Source: Aequorivita sp. UBA3180 (lineage in GTDB: Bacteria; Bacteroidota; Bacteroidia; Flavobacteriales; Flavobacteriaceae). From it: 64,000 nt of DNA. The stretch lies in assembly GCA_002364215.1 (NCBI GenBank), contig DEXQ01000008.1, forward strand, positions 249,468 to 313,467, in the 5' to 3' direction. Of this stretch, positions 59,492-64,000 are shown one piece after another. A model generated the notes under the pieces. That model was not told the DNA's origin, searched no databases, and saw only the letters and a program-made list of their open reading frames with translations. Position 1 is the first letter of the stretch; every line of letters begins with the position of its first letter. The translations under genes and the position numbers were made by a program.

Positions 59492-60406
59492 TTGTTGAAA
59501 ATAGAAAAATATGGCGCGGTAGATATTGGCAGTAATGCCATACGCTTGCTAGTAATGTCGGTAATAGAGCAGAAGGGAAGAGACACTATTTTTAAAAAAA
59601 CATCTTTGGTACGTGTGCCCATACGCTTGGGTGCCGAAGTTTTTCTCGATGGAAAAATCTCCGATACCAGTGCCAATCGCATGATAGATGCCATGACGGC
59701 TTTTAAATTGCTCATGAAAACCCACAATATATCCCGTTTTCGTGCCTGTGCCACTTCTGCAATGCGGGAGGCTAGCAACGGGCACCAAGTTGCCGAAGCA
59801 ATTGAAAAGAAAAGCGGACTCTCCATAAATATTATTGATGGCAATGACGAGGCGGCTATAATAGCTTCCACAGATTTAAAAAACTTGATACAGGATGATA
59901 AGGTTTTTCTTTATGTAGATGTAGGTGGCGGAAGTACAGAACTTACCGTTTTTGCGGATGGTAAAAACATGGCCTCACGAAGTTTTAAACTAGGAACGGT
60001 CCGTCTTTTGGAAGACAGGGTGAACGAAAGTATTTGGGGAGAAATGGAGCTATGGATAAAAAAAGAACTCAAGGATTATAAACGTGTCTCTATGATTGGT
60101 AGTGGCGGCAATATTAACTCTATCTTTAAAAAGAGCGGCAAGAAACTCGGGAAGCCTTTAAGCTATCTGTATCTTTCTTCTTATTACGAATTGATGAAAT
60201 CGCTTAGTTACGAAGAGCGCATTACCGAGCTGGATATGAACCCAGACCGCGCCGATGTGGTAATTCCGGCCACGCGCATCTACCTATCCGCAATGAAATG
60301 GAGCAAAGCAAAAAACGTGTATGTTCCCAAAATAGGGCTTAGTGACGGGATTGTAAAAAGTCTTTATAATGAAAAGATTGCTGCGGAATTGGAGGTGAAT
60401 TCTTGA
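59492..60406 (+). CDS. Ppx/GppA-family exopolyphosphatase
   Basis: 304 residues of the ASKHA fold: YGAVDIGSNAIRLLV (phosphate 1), RACATSAMREASNGH, VDVGGGSTELTVFADG (phosphate 2), and MIGSGGNINSIFKKSGKK. Compared with E. coli Ppx (513 residues) it is only the catalytic half, as in many Bacteroidota. There is no ATG before the conserved start; TTG at 59492 (or 59495) must be used. Standing 1 base behind ppk1, it would degrade what Ppk1 makes, or act on pppGpp. No gene follows for over 200 bases. Confidence 0.87.
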   Translation: MLKIEKYGAVDIGSNAIRLLVMSVIEQKGRDTIFKKTSLVRVPIRLGAEVFLDGKISDTSANRMIDAMTAFKLLMKTHNISRFRACATSAMREASNGHQVAEAIEKKSGLSINIIDGNDEAAIIASTDLKNLIQDDKVFLYVDVGGGSTELTVFADGKNMASRSFKLGTVRLLEDRVNESIWGEMELWIKKELKDYKRVSMIGSGGNINSIFKKSGKKLGKPLSYLYLSSYYELMKSLSYEERITELDMNPDRADVVIPATRIYLSAMKWSKAKNVYVPKIGLSDGIVKSLYNEKIAAELEVNS

Positions 60407-60642
60407 GGTAAGTGTTGGTAATTGTACTTAGTATATTATTTCGTGATAATCATAAAATTTAGTCCGATTTATATACATATCCAGATTGGATTTCTTGCGA
60501 AACCAAAATGTTAGTCAATAGACCGAAAATTAATATGAGAAATGTTTTTTTTAAAAGTCTAATAAACATTTATATAAAAGCAACTATTTCTTTTATTCCC
60601 TTATATATTTATAATTGGGCAACTCCAGTCCATCTAAAATAA
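60407..60642. other. Gap without a gene
   Basis: AT-rich, no hairpin of terminator quality and no promoter match. A 35-codon + strand frame (60535-60642) overlaps the next entry's stop and has no recognised features. I leave it uncalled. Confidence 0.5.
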
Positions 60643-60769
60643 TTACTCCTCGTCCTTTGGCGTTTTGTTTTTACCTTTCTTTCTAGGGGACAGCTTATAT
60701 ATTAACCATCCAAACCCAACCAATAGATGCAGTACAATAACTATGATGACAATTAGAAAAGGTACTCAT
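60643..60769 (-). pseudogene. Small membrane protein with a one-base frameshift near its start
   Basis: On the - strand an open frame ends with TAA at 60645-60643 and reads, back from there, one membrane helix (LIVIIVIVLHLLVGFGWLIY) followed by a charged tail KLSPRKKGKNKTPKDEE. It is blocked at its front by TGA, with no start codon after it. An ATG at 60769-60767 lies in the +1 frame; removing one T from the TTTT at 60760-60757 would join it as MSTFLIVIIVIV. So it is either a frameshifted gene of about 41 residues or a base-call error in a T run. The pattern resembles small flavobacterial membrane proteins (HLLVGFGWLIYKLSP). Confidence 0.55.
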
Positions 60770-60842
60770 GGGTTTTTATTTTAGGCTGAGTGTTTATAAA
60801 ATTTTGAATGATGTAAGCTTCCTAAAATAAGGATTTTATAAA

Positions 60843-61202
60843 CTACTCCTGGATTTTTATCCATTCAATAGTATCATCGTCCACAAACTTTATTACCATG
60901 GTAGTGGCGTGCAATGTCCACAAGCCTATTCTTTTTTCGGAAATGGTGTAATACAAAAAGTTGTTACTGGTTCGGTTTGGTGTGCCCAAGAGGGTGATAA
61001 TTTCCTCTTTGTCAAGCTCGCGGATGGTGTCGTTGTACACTACACTGTCCAAAAGTTTTTCACGATAGGGGTAATCATCGCCCTTTTTTGTTTTCCATTT
61101 TGTTGAAGTGAAATAGGTTTCATCTTGGTTTTGTGGGTTGGAAGTATCTTTATTACAGCTTGTTGTTACCAAAATAACTATGAATATTATAAGCAATCGC
61201 AT
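60843..61202 (-). CDS. Small lipoprotein (SmpA/BamE-like fold possible)
   Basis: 119 residues; signal LLIIFIVILVTTSC with lipobox Cys16. The mature part has RELDKEEIITLLGTPNRTSN followed by FLYYTISEKRIGLWTLHATT and VIKFVDDDTIEWIKI, a helix-then-strands order reminiscent of SmpA/BamE-type lipoproteins, although identity is not provable by reading. It is isolated by 200 bases from the frameshifted gene and 64 bases from the CLC gene. Confidence 0.72.
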   Translation of the reverse strand: MRLLIIFIVILVTTSCNKDTSNPQNQDETYFTSTKWKTKKGDDYPYREKLLDSVVYNDTIRELDKEEIITLLGTPNRTSNNFLYYTISEKRIGLWTLHATTMVIKFVDDDTIEWIKIQE

Positions 61203-61266
61203 AGAAAGAAATTTTATGAAAACTAAATAGATATTTAAACATATTAGTTCCTTTTTCTATAGATTG

Positions 61267-62562
61267 TTACAGCCTTTTTTGAACTGCTTTGCGTTCCTTT
61301 TCTTCCATTTGCGCACTAATAAAAGGAATGCGGGGCGCTAGAAAATAACCTGTAAGGCTTGCAAAAAGTATGGGTATAAAATACGTAAACCCCGTAAGCG
61401 TGGCCAAAAGAATTGTAGTACTCATAGGTGTTCGCGTTACACAAGCATTTATTGCTGCCATGCAACTAACTATTGTAAGCGAAAGACTGATTGATGGAAA
61501 TATGCTGTGGATTAACAATCCCAGGGCAGTGCCACAGAAAAATAGCGGAATAATAAACCCACCGCGCCATCCTGAGGTTACGGTTATTGCAATGGCAATT
61601 ATTTTAAATACAAGTACTGCCACAAGAAATTTGATGGTAAAGTCGCCTACTAGCAAGGTCTCAATTTCGAAATGGCTGAAGTAACGGGTAAGCGGAATGT
61701 AAAAGGAAATCACTCCCAGTAAAAGCCCGCCGATTAACGTTTTCACATAGATAGGGACTGATAATTTTCCGAAGAGGTTTTTAAAAAATTTGGTGCAGAA
61801 TATAAAACCCCAGCCTACAAAAGTGGCAATAACCGCAAATAGGACAGCCCAGGCAAAATCGAACACCGTTGCCATCTCATAAGCTGGCAAATGCCATGTA
61901 GGTCCCAACCCCAAATGGACAATAAGGGCAAATACGATATAACTGAACCCGCTCGCCACGAGTGCGGGGATGATGGCTTGATAATACTCCACAGCGTGTT
62001 TGTGATGGAGAATTTCCAAGGAAAACAAACTCCCGCCCAAGGGTGCTCCAAATAAAGCGGTAAAGCCCGAAGCCATTCCAGCAATACTGAGGGAGCGCAA
62101 TTCTTCGCCTTTTAATCTGAAGATTTTTCCCAACCAACTTCCAGTAGAACCTGTGACCTGAACCAAAGGAGCTTCCGGTCCCAAACTTCCCCCTGAAGCA
62201 ACACATAAAAGAGAAGACAATACCATGGACGGATTATTTTTGGGATCTAATTTGCCTTTGTTGAACCGAATGTTGTTTACGATGAGTTGCATTTCACCCG
62301 GATCACCGATAAAGTAGATTATCAGCCCGGCCAACAGCCCGCAAATAGCCATTACGGGGATAACGAACCAGCCTTGATAGGCTCCCAAAAAATCGGTAAG
62401 GAGCATCAGCACTACCCAGTAACAACCTGAAATCAATCCCCCAAGTAACCCGAGTAGCGCCCAGAGAAGAAACATACGGCTAAAAACGAAAGGATTGAAC
62501 CGAATGGGACGATCTAAAATATCAGCATATTTTACAAGTTTTCTTCTTCTTTTCAGTTTCAT
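61267..62562 (-). CDS. CLC-type chloride channel/transporter
   Basis: 431 residues, about 10-12 hydrophobic segments. The selectivity filter motifs appear as GGSLGPEAPLVQVTG (GxxxP region 2), GWRGGFIIPLFFCGTALG (filter 3), and LIGGLLLGVISFYIP. The G(K/R)EGP glutamate gate corresponds here to GPE. Without an extra gating sequence it may be a channel or H+/Cl- exchanger; not decidable here. It is in a - strand pair with miaE (21-base gap). Confidence 0.87.
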   Translation of the reverse strand: MKLKRRRKLVKYADILDRPIRFNPFVFSRMFLLWALLGLLGGLISGCYWVVLMLLTDFLGAYQGWFVIPVMAICGLLAGLIIYFIGDPGEMQLIVNNIRFNKGKLDPKNNPSMVLSSLLCVASGGSLGPEAPLVQVTGSTGSWLGKIFRLKGEELRSLSIAGMASGFTALFGAPLGGSLFSLEILHHKHAVEYYQAIIPALVASGFSYIVFALIVHLGLGPTWHLPAYEMATVFDFAWAVLFAVIATFVGWGFIFCTKFFKNLFGKLSVPIYVKTLIGGLLLGVISFYIPLTRYFSHFEIETLLVGDFTIKFLVAVLVFKIIAIAITVTSGWRGGFIIPLFFCGTALGLLIHSIFPSISLSLTIVSCMAAINACVTRTPMSTTILLATLTGFTYFIPILFASLTGYFLAPRIPFISAQMEEKERKAVQKRL

Positions 62563-62583
62563 TTCGAAGAATTTAAAAATGAA

Positions 62584-63165
62584 TTACCCGTGAATAGATT
62601 GGTGTTTTCCCAAATCTTTCATTACATCGGCTTCAAAGGAAAGCAGGTCATTCCATTTTTGGTCCACTTCTTTTCGGTCGCCGTATTGGCGGGCAAAGCC
62701 GAGGAACATCGTGTAGTGGTTTGCTTCGCTTACCATCAGTTTTCTGTAAAATTCCGCCAATTCTTTGTCTTCCAATTCCTCGCTTAAAAGCCGAAAACGC
62801 TCACAACTTCGGGCTTCAATTAAAGCTGCGTATAATAAACGATGAACAAGTTGGGTGGTGCGGCTTCCGCCTTTTGGGAAGAATTGAACAATCTGCAGCA
62901 CATATTCGTCCTTTCTGTCGCGGCCTAATACCCAGCCATTCTCAAGGATTTTGTCGTGCACCATTTTGAAATGGCTTATTTCTTCCTTTACCAAAGCAAT
63001 CATTTCCTGAACGAGCTCAGTATATTCCGGAAAGCTCACAATCAAGGAAACCGCTGTGGAAGCTGCCTTCTGCTCGCACCAAGCGTGGTCGGTAAGAATG
63101 TCTTCTATATTTTTTTCAACAATGTTTACCCAGCGAGGGTCTGTGGGAAGTTTTAAACCAAGCAT
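62584..63165 (-). CDS. miaE: tRNA-(ms2io6A37) hydroxylase
   Basis: Di-iron ferritin-fold enzyme that hydroxylates ms2i6A37 of tRNA. 193 residues. Iron ligands are visible as EEISHFKMVH (ExxH), EARSCERF (E) and SEANHYTMF (ExxH) together with the early HAWCEQKAAS Glu. LLGLKLPTDPRWVNIVEKNI begins it. It needs miaA/miaB activity elsewhere. Between the CLC gene and dnaX on the same strand; no sign of recent transfer. Confidence 0.9.
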   Translation of the reverse strand: MLGLKLPTDPRWVNIVEKNIEDILTDHAWCEQKAASTAVSLIVSFPEYTELVQEMIALVKEEISHFKMVHDKILENGWVLGRDRKDEYVLQIVQFFPKGGSRTTQLVHRLLYAALIEARSCERFRLLSEELEDKELAEFYRKLMVSEANHYTMFLGFARQYGDRKEVDQKWNDLLSFEADVMKDLGKHQSIHG

Positions 63166-63253
63166 AAAAATTGTTTCAAGTTCAAGGTTTCAGGTTTCAG
63201 GTTTTTCTTCAAAAGAATTCGGTTGTTGAACGAAGCCGAAAACTACTGTTTAA

Positions 63254-64000
63254 TTATACATCCAAATCAAATTCCTTCCGCAATTTTTCAATCATCGGAT
63301 TCAATTCCTTCATTTTTTCAAACTTTTCACGAGTGGTGTAAGCATACCTTTTTTCAGCGGTTTCGTTTACGGTTATGTCCAGATCTATATCGTAATTCTG
63401 AAGTTTTTCACGCAAAAAACCAAGCAATTCGTACTTTGCGCGTTCTACTTCGGTCTTTATGGTTTGGTTTGGGAATTCAAGATGAATGATGGCGCCATCC
63501 AGTTTTGGAACTCCCATCGTTAAATGTGAAAGCAGGTTATATTTTCCATCACCTTCAACGTTTGCCGTATACTCCGTCCAAGCAGCCTGCATTTCTTCCT
63601 CAGAAAAATGGTTAACGGGAAGATTTTCAGCATCCGGTTGGTTTGCAACCAGTTCTTGCTTTATCTCCTGCTTTTTCTGAATGCTTTTCAGTGAAAGCGC
63701 GGAAACCTTTTTGGCGTTTCTTTCAGCTAGGATTTGGGGGCGTTCGATAACCTTTTCAGCTTGTCCGTTGTCAGTTTTCGGTTGTGTGTTTTCATTGCCA
63801 ATTGCCTCTGAAGGTTCACTTACTTCTCTTTTTTCAGATTCGAATTCGGTTTCTATTTCGTTTTTTTTCGGAGATTGGGGCGCAATAGTTCCCGCGGAAG
63901 TTATCTTTTCCGAAGTAAATTTTTCACTCTTAAAATAGGAGGGAGGTATTACGAAACGCTGGCCGTTATTGGAGTTTTTTTTTTCGCCCTGAAAAGTTAG
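63254..64000 (-). CDS. dnaX: DNA polymerase III tau/gamma subunit, C-terminal part (partial)
   Basis: 249 codons stay open from the window's right edge to TGA/TAA at 63254, without any start codon before an internal ATG at 63592. The frame has a basic, low-complexity linker (SEKFTSEKITSAGTIAPQSP... EAIGNENTQPKTDN) and then the flavobacterial DnaX C-terminal domain: EEEMQAAWTEYTANVE, YNLLSHLTMG, HLEFPNQTIKTEVERAKYEL and LREKLQNYDIDLDITVN. The ATP-binding clamp-loader part lies outside. An A10 run near its first residues could drive frameshifting to a shorter gamma form. Confidence 0.82.
   Translation of the reverse strand, partial: LTFQGEKKNSNNGQRFVIPPSYFKSEKFTSEKITSAGTIAPQSPKKNEIETEFESEKREVSEPSEAIGNENTQPKTDNGQAEKVIERPQILAERNAKKVSALSLKSIQKKQEIKQELVANQPDAENLPVNHFSEEEMQAAWTEYTANVEGDGKYNLLSHLTMGVPKLDGAIIHLEFPNQTIKTEVERAKYELLGFLREKLQNYDIDLDITVNETAEKRYAYTTREKFEKMKELNPMIEKLRKEFDLDV
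63975..63984 (-). other. A10 slippery run in dnaX
   Basis: Coding strand codons are GGC GAA AAA AAA AAC TCC, a run of ten A. A -1 shift reads AAA CTC CAA TAA and stops at once; a +1 shift reads ACT CCA ATA and stops at TAA eight codons later. Both would truncate the protein after the clamp-loader region, as in E. coli and Thermus dnaX. Confidence 0.65.

Noticed and set aside
60535..60642. 35-codon + strand frame after ppx
   Set aside because: Very AT-rich, no features, and it ends where the frameshifted - strand gene ends; it looks like chance.
1..64000. tRNA, rRNA, CRISPR, IS element or prophage
   Set aside because: Gaps were scanned by eye for cloverleaf or CCA-ended patterns, repeat-spacer runs, transposases and integrases; none was found.

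Overview
The window looks like chromosomal DNA from a marine-type Flavobacteriaceae (Bacteroidota), AT-rich and densely coded. The reasons are lineage-typical families (DUF6090, DUF4834, DUF6146/DUF6787, TIGR02757, acyl-CoA reductase next to serA/serC and a dicluster ferredoxin), promoters of the Bacteroidota form TTTG-N19-TAnnTTTG, weak Shine-Dalgarno signals, and surface-lipid genes of the sulfonolipid type. Genus cannot be fixed from sequence alone; Aequorivita-like relatives are plausible. I see no rRNA, tRNA, CRISPR array, prophage, insertion sequence or plasmid gene. This is core chromosome, not an island.

Layout. 0-7 kb: threonine aldolase, small proteins, EbfC, an S9 lipoprotein peptidase, then a PLP synthase plus an alpha-oxoamine synthase that together look like cysteate synthase and cysteate acyltransferase of capnine biosynthesis. 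7-16 kb: DUF6090, a GNAT protein, an outer-membrane protein, a YfhO-like membrane protein followed directly by a glycosyltransferase, and a secreted Ser/Asn/Arg-rich protein. 16-24 kb: uvrA, an ECF sigma factor with a 50-residue protein behind it, endonuclease III without its Fe-S cluster, Bcp peroxiredoxin, a widespread uncharacterised 484-residue protein, an MBL hydrolase and an esterase. 24-32 kb: a coupled operon of a BatA/vWA protein, a catalytically dead dihydroorotase and a DUF4870-like protein, then a GAF histidine kinase, TIGR02757, LolD and FolE.

32-45 kb: a TonB-dependent receptor with a His/Cys-rich secreted neighbour, DUF6787, a DUF6146 lipoprotein, DUF937, serA-serC-acyl-CoA reductase facing a ferredoxin, three related secreted proteins in tandem, ychF, a PAP2 phosphatase, and CbpM/CbpA. 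46-51 kb: parE and parC, with dispersed inverted repeats in front of each. 51-60 kb: rpsA with a long structured leader, then a co-directional run pyrR-pyrB-small protein-rnz-pdxH-SixA-ppk1-ppx, which joins pyrimidine synthesis control to a complete polyphosphate make/break module. 60-64 kb: a gap holding an apparently frameshifted small membrane protein, a lipoprotein, a CLC channel, miaE, and the C-terminal part of dnaX running off the edge with an A10 slippery run at its start.

The most rewarding points are the dnaX A10 run (both shifted frames hit stops at once, suggesting tau/gamma production), the probable capnine locus, the metal-site-less dihydroorotase alongside pyrB, the one-base frameshift in the small protein near 60.7 kb, and the leader hairpins before rpsA and pyrR. 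Several starts were moved to internal ATG codons because the longest frame began at a TTG/GTG or ran through non-conserved sequence.
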